Assembly: GCF_007997035.1 (NCBI RefSeq)
Contig: NZ_VOSS01000005.1
Coordinates: 78,402-142,401 of the forward strand
Length of the DNA: 64,000 nt
Source of the DNA: Ralstonia sp. TCR112
GTDB taxonomy: Bacteria; Pseudomonadota; Gammaproteobacteria; Burkholderiales; Burkholderiaceae
Reading direction: 5' to 3'
Shown here: positions 51,119 to 61,407 of the stretch, one piece after another
Layout: every line of letters starts with the position of its first letter
Position numbering within the stretch: position 1 is the first letter of the stretch
The notes under the pieces: generated by a model
Database searches by the model: none
The model's input: only the letters and a program-made list of their open reading frames with translations
Told to the model about the DNA's origin: nothing
Position numbers and translations under genes: made by a program

Positions 51119-51996
51119 ACGCGGTGGCCAAGAAAGCCAGCGTAACGCGCAGCACCGCCACCAAAAAGGCTCCGGCCGTGAAGGCGCCGGCTGCCAAGAA
51201 AGCTGTCGGCAAGAAGGTGGACGGCGCGGCAAGCAAGGCGGTCGTCGCCACGAGCGCGCCGATCAAGGCCGCTAAAGTCGCCAAGGCTCCGGCAAAACGC
51301 GCGCCTGCGAGCAAGGTGCCGTTGCCCGAAACGCTCGCGACTGGCGAGACCTTGCCTGTGCCGGCAGAGGTGGTGCTTTCAGGCCCCCCCGAATACTGGC
51401 AAGAAGCTTGCGCTGATCTGATGAAGCGCGACCGTATCCTGCGCAAGATCATCCCGACGTATGGCCCGGCGCACTTGGCTTCGCGCGGCGACCCGTTCGT
51501 CACGCTTGCCAGGTCGGTTGTTGGTCAGCAGATCTCGGTCAAGGCCGCGCAGTCGGTGTGGGAACGCGTCGTGGCGGTGTGCCCGAAGCTGGTGCCCGCC
51601 CAATTCCTGCGTGCCGGTCAAGAGAAGCTGGCCGGCTGCGGTCTCTCGAAGCGCAAGGCCGAGTACATCCTCGATCTGGCCGATCACTTTCGCAACGGTA
51701 CCGTGCACGTCGCCAAGTGGGCCGAGATGGAAGACGAGGATGTCATTGCCGAACTGACACAGATTCGTGGCATCGGCCGATGGACCGCGGAGATGTTCCT
51801 TATGTTCAACCTGATGCGGCCCAACGTGCTGCCGCTGGATGACATCGGCCTCATCAACGCGATTTCGCAAAATTATTTCAGTGGCGAACCCGTCACTCGC
51901 AGCGAAGCGCGCGAAGTGGCCGCCAACTGGGAACCGTGGCGCACCGTGGCCACTTGGTATATGTGGCGCAGTCTCGACACCGCGACCACCTATTGA
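51115..51996 (+). CDS. DNA-3-methyladenine glycosylase II (AlkA-like HhH-GPD)
   Basis: A 293-residue protein whose last 200 residues are an HhH-GPD glycosylase: [13 protein letters not shown], the hairpin [18 protein letters not shown] and the catalytic Asp in LPLDDIGL. It removes alkylated bases. The first 75 residues are an unusual Lys/Ala/Pro-rich tail ([18 protein letters not shown]) like histone H1, which may add DNA binding. It overlaps the cysS stop (ATGA). Confidence 0.92.
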   Translation: MNAVAKKASVTRSTATKKAPAVKAPAAKKAVGKKVDGAASKAVVATSAPIKAAKVAKAPAKRAPASKVPLPETLATGETLPVPAEVVLSGPPEYWQEACADLMKRDRILRKIIPTYGPAHLASRGDPFVTLARSVVGQQISVKAAQSVWERVVAVCPKLVPAQFLRAGQEKLAGCGLSKRKAEYILDLADHFRNGTVHVAKWAEMEDEDVIAELTQIRGIGRWTAEMFLMFNLMRPNVLPLDDIGLINAISQNYFSGEPVTRSEAREVAANWEPWRTVATWYMWRSLDTATTY

Positions 51997-52082
51997 TCTG
52001 TTCATTTCGATGAAACGGAGCGCGTCGCCGGGCGGTCAAAATCCGGTAGAATGCGCGCCTTCAAGAGCCTTTCAGAAGATCC

Positions 52083-53051
52083 ATGAAAACAACCTTCCTG
52101 GAGTTCGAGCAGCCGATCGCAGAACTTGAGGCGAAGATCGAAGAACTTCGCTTCGTACAAGACGATTCCGCTGTCGACATTTCTGAAGAAATTTCCCGCC
52201 TGGCATCCAAGAGCCAGCAGCTCACCAAAGATCTGTACGCGAATCTGACGCCATGGCAGGTCGCGCAGATTGCCCGACACCCGCAGCGTCCGTACACGCT
52301 CGATTACGTCCGCGAGATCTTCACCGACTTCCACGAACTGCACGGCGACCGCACCTTTGCGGACGACCTGTCGATCGTGGGTGGTCTGGCGCGTTTCAAC
52401 GGCCAGGCTTGCATGGTGATCGGTCACCAGAAGGGCCGCGACACGAAGGAGCGCGCACTGCGCAATTTCGGCATGTCCAAGCCCGAGGGCTACCGCAAGG
52501 CCAAGCGCCTGATGGAGCTGGCGGACAAGTTCGGCCTGCCGATCTTCACGTTTGTCGATACGCCGGGCGCATTCCCGGGCATCGATGCGGAAGAGCGCGG
52601 CCAATCCGAAGCCATCGGCCACAACCTGTTTGTGATGGCCGGCCTGAAGGTGCCCCTGATCGCCACCATCATCGGTGAAGGCGGTTCGGGCGGCGCACTG
52701 GCCATCGCCATGGGTGACTCCGTGATCATGCTGCAGTTCGCCACGTACGCGGTGATCTCGCCGGAAGGCTGCGCGTCGATCCTGTGGAAGACCGCAGAGA
52801 AGGCGCCCGAAGCCGCCGAGGCGCTGGGCTTGACGGCGCATCGTCTGAAGGCGCTGGGCCTGATCGACAAGATCGTCAATGAGCCGCTGGGCGGCGCACA
52901 CCGTGATCCGAAGGGCATGGCGACGATGCTCAAGCGCGCGCTCGCTGAGTCGCTGCGCCAGTTCCAGGGCATGAAGACGTCGGAACTCCAGGCCCGCCGT
53001 CACGAACGCCTGATGGCTTATGGCAAGTTCAAGGAAACCGAAGGTCGCTGA
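52083..53051 (+). CDS. accA: Acetyl-CoA carboxylase carboxyltransferase alpha subunit
   Basis: The 322-residue protein has the normal length and motifs: [34 protein letters not shown] and [11 protein letters not shown]. With AccD it transfers the carboxyl from biotin to acetyl-CoA, starting fatty-acid synthesis. It follows the glycosylase gene after 86 bases and overlaps tilS. Confidence 0.97.
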   Translation: MKTTFLEFEQPIAELEAKIEELRFVQDDSAVDISEEISRLASKSQQLTKDLYANLTPWQVAQIARHPQRPYTLDYVREIFTDFHELHGDRTFADDLSIVGGLARFNGQACMVIGHQKGRDTKERALRNFGMSKPEGYRKAKRLMELADKFGLPIFTFVDTPGAFPGIDAEERGQSEAIGHNLFVMAGLKVPLIATIIGEGGSGGALAIAMGDSVIMLQFATYAVISPEGCASILWKTAEKAPEAAEALGLTAHRLKALGLIDKIVNEPLGGAHRDPKGMATMLKRALAESLRQFQGMKTSELQARRHERLMAYGKFKETEGR

Positions 53052-54438
53052 TTCGTCGGCTGATCTCGTCAACAAGGTCGCACAACGCGTTGCCGCGTGT
53101 GCGGCCTTTGTTGTTTCTGGCGAGGTCGACACACCGATCGTGGCGATCGCGCTGTCGGGCGGGCGGGATTCCGCCGCGCTCCTGCACGCGTGTGCCGCGT
53201 GGCGCGACGCGGGCGCCCGCGTGCAGCTCGTTGCCCTGCATATCCACCATGGCTTGCAGGCCGATGCCGATGTCTGGGAGTGCGCGTGTCAACGCATGGC
53301 CGAGGCGGTCGGCGTGGCGTTTCATGCGCGTCGCGTCCACGTAGCGATCGATGCGGGGCAGGGCGTTGAAGAGGCGGCGCGCGAAGCCCGGTACGCCGCA
53401 CTCGAAGCGCTTTGCGAGGAGACGGGCGCCTCCATCCTGCTGACGGCCCATCATCAGGACGACCAGGCTGAAACGGTACTCCTGCAATTGATGCGCGGGG
53501 CCGGCCTCGACGGGCTGGCCGCCATGCCGATGGCTCGGGCGGGCGCAATCACGTTGCTGCGTCCATGGATCGATGCATCGCGCAGCGAGATCGAGCTGTA
53601 CGCACATGCTCACGCGCTCAGCTGGGTTGAAGATCCGTCCAACACCGACGCACGCTACGCGCGCAATGCATTGCGCCCGCTGCTGGCAGGCATGGCGGAT
53701 CATTTCCCCGCGTATCGCGAAGCGCTGTCGCGCAGCGCTGCGCATCTGGCGGAGGCCGCCGCGTTGATCGACGAGATTGCACAGGCGGACCTGACCCAAA
53801 TCGCGTCGGCGAAGGAGCTGAACGTGGCCGCGCTGAATGCACTGTCCGTGCCACGTCAGCGTGCGGTGCTGCGTGCGTGGTTGGCCAAGGCAGGCATGCG
53901 CGCGCTGCCAAGTCGACGTCTGGAGGATCTGCGTACGCAGTTGACCGACGCGCGAGATGACGGTGCGCTGCGCATTGAATTGCCGACTGGGCAGGTCAGG
54001 CGCTACCGTGGCGTTGCATGGATCGACGCTGGCGCCAGCGATATTCCAGAGCCGGCCGCAATTGCCATCGGTGCGGCGCTGTTCGAGCCGACGCATCTGG
54101 CTGAACAGCGCGTGACGTTGGACGCATGGGGCGGGACGCTGTTGTTTGAGCCCGTGGCGAACGACGGTGTTGCAGCCCAAACGTTGCAAGCGCCGCTCCT
54201 TCTGACGCCCCGCCGTGGCGGTGAACGCATCGTGCTGCGCTCCGGCGCACCGTCCCGCGCGCTCAAACAGGCCTATCAGGAGGCGGGCATTCCGGCCTGG
54301 GAGCGCGAGCGGTTGCCGCTACTTTATGCGGGCGACATGCTCGTGTTCGCAGCTGGGCTGGGAATGAATCGAGCCGCCATGCACACCGGTGCTGGTTGGC
54401 AAATCACGTGGTCGGCCGGCGTCGAGGGTGCGCTCTGA
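53020..54438 (+). CDS. tilS: tRNA(Ile)-lysidine synthase
   Basis: A 472-residue protein with the PP-loop [11 protein letters not shown], the [17 protein letters not shown] motif and a RPWI segment, then the TilS-specific middle and C-terminal domains. It modifies the anticodon C34 of tRNA-Ile to lysidine. The PP-loop has Arg where most members have Val or Leu (SGGxDS). The ATG at 53020 overlaps accA by 32 bases. Confidence 0.94.
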   Translation: MASSRKPKVADSSADLVNKVAQRVAACAAFVVSGEVDTPIVAIALSGGRDSAALLHACAAWRDAGARVQLVALHIHHGLQADADVWECACQRMAEAVGVAFHARRVHVAIDAGQGVEEAAREARYAALEALCEETGASILLTAHHQDDQAETVLLQLMRGAGLDGLAAMPMARAGAITLLRPWIDASRSEIELYAHAHALSWVEDPSNTDARYARNALRPLLAGMADHFPAYREALSRSAAHLAEAAALIDEIAQADLTQIASAKELNVAALNALSVPRQRAVLRAWLAKAGMRALPSRRLEDLRTQLTDARDDGALRIELPTGQVRRYRGVAWIDAGASDIPEPAAIAIGAALFEPTHLAEQRVTLDAWGGTLLFEPVANDGVAAQTLQAPLLLTPRRGGERIVLRSGAPSRALKQAYQEAGIPAWERERLPLLYAGDMLVFAAGLGMNRAAMHTGAGWQITWSAGVEGAL

Positions 54439-54534
54439 AACACATCGTCACCGGTGATTTGCTTGCCGATCGATGTAAATTGCTGTATTTTCAAAAGCTT
54501 TTGCACCGCTTCGCCTCCTCCTGATCTTTCCAAG

Positions 54535-55785
54535 ATGGCTCTCATCGTTCACAAATACGGTGGCACCTCGATGGGTTCGGTTGAACGCATCAAGAATGTC
54601 GCCAAGCGCGTTGCCAAGTGGCACCGTGCAGGTCACCAGATCGTGGTCGTCCCCTCGGCCATGTCCGGCGAAACCAACCGCCTGCTGGGTATGGCCAAAG
54701 AGATTTCGGCCCAACCCGACCCGCGTGAACTCGACATGATTGCCTCGACGGGCGAGCAGGTGAGCGTGGGTCTGCTGGCCATTGCACTGCATGCCGAAGG
54801 CATCGACGCCCGCAGCTACACAGGCTGGCAAGTGCCGGTGAAAACCGATTCGGCCTACACCAAGGCGCGCATCCAGTCGATCGATGATGAGCGCGTGCGC
54901 GCTGATCTTGACGCGGGCCGCGTGGTCGTCATCACGGGCTTCCAGGGCATCGACAGCGAAGGTCATATAACCACGCTGGGCCGTGGTGGTTCCGATACCT
55001 CGGCCGTGGCCGTTGCCGCCGCGCTCGAAGCCGACGAATGCCTGATCTACACCGACGTGGACGGCGTCTATACGACCGACCCGCGCGTGGTGGACGACGC
55101 TCGCCGGCTGGACAAGATCACCTTCGAAGAGATGCTGGAAATGGCCAGCCTTGGCTCGAAGGTGCTGCAGATTCGCTCGGTGGAGTTTGCCGGCAAGTAC
55201 CGCGTGAAGACGCGCGTGCTGTCGTCGCTGACCGACCCGCTGATGCCGCTCGACGTCGAGATGAACTCGGGCACGCTGATTACTTTTGAGGAAGATTCGA
55301 ACATGGAAGCCGCCGCCATTTCCGGCATCGCCTTTGCCCGCGACGAAGCCAAGATCACCGTGATCGGTGTGCCGGACAAGCCCGGTATCGCTTATCAGAT
55401 CCTGGGCCCGGTCGCCGACGCCAACATCGACGTCGACATGATCATCCAGAACCAGTCGGTGGAAGGTAAGACGGACTTCACCTTCACCGTGCCGCGCGGC
55501 GAATACCAGCGCGCCCTGGCGATCCTGAACGACAGCGTGAAGGCGCATATCGGCGCGGCCAGCGTGTCGGGCGACCCGAAGGTGTCGAAGGTGTCGGTGG
55601 TGGGTGTGGGTATGCGCTCGCACGTGGGCATCGCCAGCAAGATGTTCCGCACGCTGTCGGAAGAGGGCATCAACATCCAGATGATCTCCACTTCGGAAAT
55701 CAAGATCTCGGTGCTCATCGATGAGAAGTACATGGAGCTGGCCGTGCGCGCGCTCCATAAGGCGTTCGAGCTGGATCAGGCGTAA
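54535..55785 (+). CDS. lysC: Aspartate kinase
   Basis: The 416-residue enzyme starts [19 protein letters not shown], with the kinase KYGGTS motif, [15 protein letters not shown] and a C-terminal pair of ACT domains ([16 protein letters not shown] and [15 protein letters not shown]). It phosphorylates aspartate in the lysine/threonine/methionine pathway and is presumably feedback-inhibited through the ACT domains. The ATG at 54535 gives the standard N-terminus. Confidence 0.97.
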   Translation: MALIVHKYGGTSMGSVERIKNVAKRVAKWHRAGHQIVVVPSAMSGETNRLLGMAKEISAQPDPRELDMIASTGEQVSVGLLAIALHAEGIDARSYTGWQVPVKTDSAYTKARIQSIDDERVRADLDAGRVVVITGFQGIDSEGHITTLGRGGSDTSAVAVAAALEADECLIYTDVDGVYTTDPRVVDDARRLDKITFEEMLEMASLGSKVLQIRSVEFAGKYRVKTRVLSSLTDPLMPLDVEMNSGTLITFEEDSNMEAAAISGIAFARDEAKITVIGVPDKPGIAYQILGPVADANIDVDMIIQNQSVEGKTDFTFTVPRGEYQRALAILNDSVKAHIGAASVSGDPKVSKVSVVGVGMRSHVGIASKMFRTLSEEGINIQMISTSEIKISVLIDEKYMELAVRALHKAFELDQA

Positions 55786-55860
55786 TCGGCTGAGCTGACA
55801 CCGGATGGCCGGGTGGCGACCCGGGGCCATAGATTCTCACCCCATGTCATGCAGTTGTCG

Positions 55861-55889
55861 TTGACCGGGTGGGGTGAAGTGGCTAGAAT
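55861..55889 (+). promoter_or_regulatory. Sigma-70 promoter of tRNA-Ser
   Basis: TTGACC (55861-55866) and TAGAAT (55884-55889) are separated by exactly 17 bases. The tRNA begins 43 bases downstream. Confidence 0.8.
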
Positions 55890-55931
55890 ACGCGCTTCGT
55901 TGCACGGGCTCCTTCGTGTGACGCAAGTTTG

Positions 55932-56025
55932 GGAGACGTGGCCGAGAGGTCGAAGGCACTCCCCTGCTAAGGGAGCATCCGGGCCAAAACCTGGATCGAG
56001 GGTTCGAATCCCTCCGTCTCCGCCA
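55932..56025 (+). tRNA. tRNA-Ser (anticodon GCT)
   Basis: The sequence folds as a class II tRNA: acceptor arms GGAGACG/CGTCTCC, discriminator G and encoded CCA end. The anticodon stem CTCCC/GGGAG encloses CTGCTAA, giving anticodon GCT. A long variable arm and the T-loop GGTTCGAATCC are present. It has its own promoter and a terminator downstream. Confidence 0.96.
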
Positions 56026-56107
56026 GTTTGGCGCTTCTCGCGGGAAGCGCGCATAACAGGCGGATGCGAGTCGAGCTGACGTGACGGCTCGCATTGCACT
56101 GCACGTC

Positions 56108-56143
56108 AAAAAGCCCGCATGGTTTGCGCCATGCGGGCTTTTT
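56108..56143. terminator. Bidirectional intrinsic terminator between tRNA-Ser and fabI
   Basis: AAAAAGCCCGCATGG and CCATGCGGGCTTTTT are exact complements around a six-base loop. It serves the plus-strand tRNA and the minus-strand fabI gene. Confidence 0.92.
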
Positions 56144-56209
56144 CTTTGTCTGCTCCCCACGCATGCGCCTTCCGAAGATGGCGCGCGCATGCGTGGGTGC
56201 ATTAACGCA

Positions 56210-57004
56210 TCAGCCTTGGCCGACGACGTCCGGCACACCGGCGGTCACGTTGAAGCCGCAGTCCACGTACGTGATCTCGCCAGTCATACCGCTGGCCAGA
56301 TCCGACAGCAGGAACGCCGCCACGTTGCCCACTTCCTCGATGGTGACGTTACGGCGCAGGGGGGCCACGTCTTCCATGTACTTGAGCAGCTTGCCGAAAT
56401 CCTTGATGCCGGACGCGGCGAGCGTCTTGATCGGGCCCGCCGAGATGCCGTTGGCGCGGATGCCCTTCGGACCCAGCGCGCTGGCCAGGTAACGCACGCT
56501 CGCTTCGAGCGACGCCTTGGCCAGGCCCATCGTGTTGTAGTTCGGGACCACGCGCTCAGCGCCCAGGTAGGTCAGGGCCAGCAGCGAGGCATTGGGCGAG
56601 AGCATCGGCAGCGCAGCCTTCGCCAGCGCGGGGAAGCTATAGGCCGAGATGTCATGGGCGATACGGAACGACTCGCGCGACAGGCCATCCATGAAGTTGC
56701 CAGCAATCGCTTCGCGCGGCGCAAAGCCGATCGAGTGCACCAGGCCGTCGAAGTGGCCCCAGTGCTGGCCGAGGTCTTCGAACACCTTGGCGATCTGTTC
56801 ATCGCTGCCGACGTCGCAATCAAACACCAGCTTGCTGTCGAACTCGGTGGCGAATTCGGTAATGCGGTCCTTGAAGCGTTCGCCGACGTAGGTGAAGGCC
56901 AGTTCCGCGCCCTCGCGCTTGCAGGCATTGGCGATGCCGTAGGCGATCGAGCGGTTGGACAGAAGGCCGGTAATCAGAATGCGCTTGCCAGCGAGGAATC
57001 CCAT
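56210..57004 (-). CDS. fabI: Enoyl-[acyl-carrier-protein] reductase FabI
   Basis: The 264-residue enzyme from the ATG at 57004 starts [20 protein letters not shown], the NAD-binding region. The catalytic Tyr-x6-Lys is in YNTMGLAK, and [14 protein letters not shown] is characteristic. It performs the last reduction of fatty-acid elongation. An upstream frame of 18 more residues is not needed. A divergent promoter region precedes it. Confidence 0.97.
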   Translation of the reverse strand: MGFLAGKRILITGLLSNRSIAYGIANACKREGAELAFTYVGERFKDRITEFATEFDSKLVFDCDVGSDEQIAKVFEDLGQHWGHFDGLVHSIGFAPREAIAGNFMDGLSRESFRIAHDISAYSFPALAKAALPMLSPNASLLALTYLGAERVVPNYNTMGLAKASLEASVRYLASALGPKGIRANGISAGPIKTLAASGIKDFGKLLKYMEDVAPLRRNVTIEEVGNVAAFLLSDLASGMTGEITYVDCGFNVTAGVPDVVGQG

Positions 57005-57312
57005 GGTTTCTCCATACAAATGTGGGGCAACGTCGCGCCCGTATGTTGCTGTGGTCACTCGTCACTGCAGCGGCGCAGCGGCGGTTTCCGGGGCACGAGG
57101 CAATTAGGTGGGCGCGATCATACCGGAAAGCGCGGGGCGCCTGCCCATTTGCGCGGTGCCGCACAACGCCTGCCAGCCTTGTCAATGCGGGACGATCCCG
57201 GGCCGGAATTGGTGGGATTGCCGTGGGAGGGCGTTAGAATCGTCGAAAACAGTTTTTCAGACAGCGATCAATCGGATCAACGCATGCAAGGACATTGGGG
57301 GCAAGGGGCGCA
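57005..57312. other. Divergent intergenic region fabI / yejA
   Basis: About 308 bases without a credible gene. It should hold the promoters of fabI (minus) and of the peptide transporter (plus). A TTAGAATCGT segment near 57235 may be a plus-strand -10; no clear -35 partner was found. Confidence 0.4.
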
Positions 57313-59199
57313 ATGAGCGTGCGCGTTGTGGCACACAAGCGATTCATGGCGCTGTTCAGCCTGCTGGCGGCGATTTGCGCGACACCCGCCTGGGCGGCAC
57401 ACGGCTACGCCGAATATGGCGACCTCAAGTATCCAGCGGGTTTCTCCAATTTCGGCTACCTGAACCCGAAGGCGCCCATCGGCGGCATGCTGCTGCTCGG
57501 CAATCCAGACCGCCGCACGAGCTTCGACAAGTTCAATCCATTCACGATCAAGGGGACGTCGGCACCGGGCCTGAATCAACTGGTGTTCGAAAGCCTCCTG
57601 ATTACGAGCTGGGATGAAACCGCCAGCGGCTATGGCCTGCTTGCGGACGACGTGACGGTGGCTCCCGACGAACTCTCGGTCACGTTCCACATCAACCCGC
57701 GCGCGCGGTTCTCCAACGGCGATCGCGTGCGCGCGTCAGACGTCAAATACTCCTACGACATGCTGATGGGCAAGGGCGCGAGCCCGGCCTATCGCAGCAT
57801 GACCGCAGATGTGGCCAAGGTGACGGTGGTGGACGCCAGCACCATCCGTTACGACTTCAAGCGCAAGAACAAGGAGCTGCCGCTCATCGTCGGCGGCCTG
57901 CCGGTGTTCTCGCCCAAGTGGGGCAAGGGCAGCGGCAAGCCCGACGACCCGGATGGCGGCAAGGATGTCGCGTTCGACAAGCTGACCTTCCAGGATCCCG
58001 TTGCCAGCGGGCCGTATGTGATCGAGCGCTTCGATCCGTCGCGCGGCATTACCTTCCGTCGCAATCCCGACTACTGGGGACGCGATCTGAACGTGCGCCG
58101 TGGCTCGTTCAATTTCGAGCGCATCCAGTACAAGCTCTACAAGGACGAAACCGCCCGCCTGGAAGCGTTCAAGGCCGGCGAGTACGACGCCATGGTGGAA
58201 TACCGTGCCAAGAACTGGGCCAAGAGCTATGTCGGCGTGAAGTTCCGCAGCGGCGAGTTGATCAAGAGCGAATTCCCGCATCGGAATGGCGCGGGCATGC
58301 AGGGCTTTGTGATGAACCTGCGGCGGCCGCTGTTTCAGGATCTTCGCGTGCGCAAGGCGCTGGCGTTGGCGCTCGATTTCGAATGGCTCAATCGACAGCT
58401 TTTCTACGGTGCATATCGCCGGCTCGACAGCTACTTCGCCAATAGCGAACTGGCCGCGTCGGATTCGCTCACGGGCATGCCCAGCAAGGGCGAGCTGGCG
58501 TTGCTGGAGCCGCTGCGCAGCAAGCTCGACCCCGAGGTGTTTGGTGTGCTGCCCGCACCGCCCTCGACGGATCCGCCTAGCTCACTCCGTGACAACCTGC
58601 GGCAGGCACGTCGCCTTCTGGCCCAGGCGGGCTGGACCTACGCCGACGGTGCGCTGCGCAACAGCAAGGGTGAGCCGTTCGTCTTCGAGATGCTCGACGA
58701 TGGCGGCGCCATGAGCCGCGTCATGGCGGCGTATGCACGCAACCTTGAGAAGCTCGGCATCCAGGTCAACCAGCGCATGACCGATTTCGCGCTCTACCAG
58801 AAGCGGTTGGAAGAGTTCGATTTCGACATGATCTCGCTGCGCTTTCCCGATTCGCAAAGCCCGGGCAATGAACTGAAGGACCGCTTCGGCTCCGCTGCGG
58901 CTGACGAGGCCGGCTCGGACAACGTGATCGGCCTGAAATCGGCCGCCGTCGACGCGCTGATCGACGATGTGCTGCGTGCCGACAATCGCGACGAGCTGGT
59001 CACCGCTTCGCGCGCCCTCGACCGCGTGCTGATGCAGGGTTGCTATGTGATTCCGCACTGGTATTCGGCCTCGCACCGCGTAGCTTACAACAAGAACCTG
59101 ATGTACCCGGATCGCTTGCCGTATTACTACTCGGCCGAGGCCTGGGTGCTGACGGCCTGGTGGCGGACGCCGGAATCCGCCCAATCGGCTGCCAAATGA
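57313..59199 (+). CDS. yejA: Peptide ABC transporter substrate-binding protein (YejA-type)
   Basis: A 628-residue periplasmic protein with signal peptide (LLAAICATPAWAA). It belongs to the SBP_bac_5 family: the start HGYAEYGDLKYPAGFSNFGY is YejA-like and DSQSPGNEL is found in the late part. YejA binds peptides and peptide antibiotics such as microcin C. The ATG at 57313 follows AGGGGC. It heads a four-gene operon with permeases and ATPase. Confidence 0.93.
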   Translation: MSVRVVAHKRFMALFSLLAAICATPAWAAHGYAEYGDLKYPAGFSNFGYLNPKAPIGGMLLLGNPDRRTSFDKFNPFTIKGTSAPGLNQLVFESLLITSWDETASGYGLLADDVTVAPDELSVTFHINPRARFSNGDRVRASDVKYSYDMLMGKGASPAYRSMTADVAKVTVVDASTIRYDFKRKNKELPLIVGGLPVFSPKWGKGSGKPDDPDGGKDVAFDKLTFQDPVASGPYVIERFDPSRGITFRRNPDYWGRDLNVRRGSFNFERIQYKLYKDETARLEAFKAGEYDAMVEYRAKNWAKSYVGVKFRSGELIKSEFPHRNGAGMQGFVMNLRRPLFQDLRVRKALALALDFEWLNRQLFYGAYRRLDSYFANSELAASDSLTGMPSKGELALLEPLRSKLDPEVFGVLPAPPSTDPPSSLRDNLRQARRLLAQAGWTYADGALRNSKGEPFVFEMLDDGGAMSRVMAAYARNLEKLGIQVNQRMTDFALYQKRLEEFDFDMISLRFPDSQSPGNELKDRFGSAAADEAGSDNVIGLKSAAVDALIDDVLRADNRDELVTASRALDRVLMQGCYVIPHWYSASHRVAYNKNLMYPDRLPYYYSAEAWVLTAWWRTPESAQSAAK

Positions 59200-59215
59200 C
59201 CGCATCGGTGACACC

Positions 59216-60268
59216 ATGTTCGCGTACCTGATCAAACGGTTGCTGCTCCTGATCCCGACGCTGATCGGCGTGATCACGCTCACGTTTGTCGTGATCCAGT
59301 TCGTACCCGGTGGCCCGGTCGAACAGATGATGATGGAGATGAAGGGGCGGGGCGCGGGCGGCGAGGCCAGCGGTGGCGGTGCCTTCGACTATCGCGGCCG
59401 TCGGGGCGTCGACGCCGAGAAGATCAAGGAAATCCGCGCCTTGTATGGCTTCGACAAAAGCCCCGTCGAACGTTACTTCTTGATGCTCGGCCGTTTTGCG
59501 CGCTTCGATCTGGGTGAGAGCTACTTCCAGCACCGCAGCGTGTGGGATCTCATCAAGTCGAAACTACCGGTATCGATTTCGATCGGGTTGTGGACGTTCT
59601 TTCTCACGTATCTCATAGCGGTGCCGCTCGGCATTGCGAAGGCCGTGCGCGCAGGCAGCCGGTTCGATCTGGTGACCAGCATCATCGTGCTGGTCGGCTA
59701 TGCCATCCCGGGGTTTGTGTTGGGGGTGCTGCTGCTGGTGCTGTTTGGCGGCGGCACGTTCTTCCAGTGGTTCCCGATCCGCGGCATCACATCCGACAAC
59801 TGGGATCAGCTCAGCCTGCTCGGCAAGATCACGGATTACCTCTGGCACATCACGCTCCCCGTCATGGCATCGGTGGTGGGCAGCTTTGCCGTCATCACCA
59901 TGCTGACGAAGAATGCGTTCCTGGAGGAAATCCGCAAGCAGTATGTGCTGACTGCGCGTAGCAAGGGCTTGTCGGAGCGGCGCGTGCTGTGGAAGCACAT
60001 CTTCCGCAACGCGCTGCTGCCGCTGGTGACGGGGTTTCCTTCGGCCTTCATTGGCGCGTTCTTCACGGGGTCGCTGCTGATCGAGCAACTGTTCTCGCTC
60101 GACGGCATGGGCCTGCTGTCGTATGAGGCCGTGATGCGACGCGATTATCCCGTCGTGCTCGGCACGCTGTACTTGTTCACGCTGATTGGCCTGGCGGCGC
60201 GGTTGATTTCCGACGTGTGCTACGTGCTGGTCGATCCGCGGATCCATTTCGGCTCGGTTGGGCGATAG
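59216..60268 (+). CDS. yejB: Peptide ABC transporter permease (YejB-type)
   Basis: A 350-residue inner-membrane permease of the DppB/OppB type with six predicted membrane segments (LLLLIPTLIGVITLTFVVIQF, GLWTFFLTYLIAVPLG, and others) and the EAA loop LTARSKGLSERRVLWKH. It follows yejA after 16 bases and precedes yejE. Confidence 0.94.
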   Translation: MFAYLIKRLLLLIPTLIGVITLTFVVIQFVPGGPVEQMMMEMKGRGAGGEASGGGAFDYRGRRGVDAEKIKEIRALYGFDKSPVERYFLMLGRFARFDLGESYFQHRSVWDLIKSKLPVSISIGLWTFFLTYLIAVPLGIAKAVRAGSRFDLVTSIIVLVGYAIPGFVLGVLLLVLFGGGTFFQWFPIRGITSDNWDQLSLLGKITDYLWHITLPVMASVVGSFAVITMLTKNAFLEEIRKQYVLTARSKGLSERRVLWKHIFRNALLPLVTGFPSAFIGAFFTGSLLIEQLFSLDGMGLLSYEAVMRRDYPVVLGTLYLFTLIGLAARLISDVCYVLVDPRIHFGSVGR

Positions 60269-60282
60269 GCGGGCCGGCGACC

Positions 60283-61407
60283 ATGACTCAGTATTCGCGC
60301 ACATCCACGCATGCATCCAACACGGCCGCGCCACATCCGGTGCGCCACTCGCCGTCGCCGCTAAAGCGTGCGTGGCGCCGCTTCAAGCAGCATCGGCTGG
60401 GCTATTGGAGCCTGCTCATCTTCGTGGTGCTGTTCGTGCTCAGCCTGGGCGCCGAGTGCATCTCCAATGACCGGCCGCTGGTGGTGAAGTATCACGGCAA
60501 CTGGTATTTCCCGATCGTGAAGTCGTACCCCGAGACGACCTTCGGCGGGGATTTCCCGACACCGACGGATTACCTCGATCCGTTCATTCGAGACAAGTTC
60601 AAGGAGCCGGGCAGCTTTGCGATTTACCCGCCCAATCCGTATTCGTACGAGACGCTGAACTACTTTTCGAAAGAGCCCAATCCGGCGCCGCCTTCTGCGG
60701 AAAACTGGCTCGGCACAGACGACCGCGGCCGCGATGTGTTTGCGCGGTTGCTGTATGGCTTCCGGGTATCGGTGCTGTTCGGCTTGGCGCTCACGGTGCT
60801 CGGCGTGCTTGTCGGCACGCTAACGGGCGCGCTGATGGGCTTCTTCGGTGGGCGCTTCGACATGGTGTCGCAGCGGCTGATTGAAATCTGGAGCTCGATG
60901 CCGGAGCTGTATCTGCTGATCATCTTCGCGTCGATCTTCACGCCCAGCCTTGGGCTGCTCATCATCCTGTTGTCGCTGTTCGGCTGGATGAGCCTTTCGG
61001 ATTACGTGCGCGCCGAGTTCTACCGCAACCGCTCGCTCGACTATGTGAAGGCCGCGCGGGCGATGGGTCTGTCCAGTTGGCAGATCATGTGGCGCCACAT
61101 CATGCCCAACAGCCTGACGCCCGTGATCACCTTCCTGCCGTTTCGCATGAGCGCGGCCATTCTTGCGCTCACGAGCCTGGATTTTCTTGGCCTCGGCGTA
61201 CCGCCATCCACCCCGAGCCTGGGTGAGCTGCTTGCGCAAGGCAAGGCCAACCTGGATGCCTGGTGGATCTCGCTGTCGACGTTCGTGGTGCTCGTGCTGA
61301 CACTCGTCCTGCTGACCTTCATGGGCGACGCGCTGCGCGATGCCTTCGACACGCGCCTGTCATTCGCCCAACTGCGTACGCGCCAGAAACCGGCGGGGGT
61401 GAAATGA
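60283..61407 (+). CDS. yejE: Peptide ABC transporter permease (YejE-type)
   Basis: A 374-residue permease of the DppC/OppC type with an N-terminal segment HRLGYWSLLIFVVLFVLSLG, a large periplasmic part typical of YejE (residues 80-170), five further membrane segments and the EAA loop AARAMGLSSWQIMWRHIMP. The ATG at 60283 gives a Thr/Ser/His-rich tail first. It overlaps yejF by four bases. Confidence 0.94.
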   Translation: MTQYSRTSTHASNTAAPHPVRHSPSPLKRAWRRFKQHRLGYWSLLIFVVLFVLSLGAECISNDRPLVVKYHGNWYFPIVKSYPETTFGGDFPTPTDYLDPFIRDKFKEPGSFAIYPPNPYSYETLNYFSKEPNPAPPSAENWLGTDDRGRDVFARLLYGFRVSVLFGLALTVLGVLVGTLTGALMGFFGGRFDMVSQRLIEIWSSMPELYLLIIFASIFTPSLGLLIILLSLFGWMSLSDYVRAEFYRNRSLDYVKAARAMGLSSWQIMWRHIMPNSLTPVITFLPFRMSAAILALTSLDFLGLGVPPSTPSLGELLAQGKANLDAWWISLSTFVVLVLTLVLLTFMGDALRDAFDTRLSFAQLRTRQKPAGVK

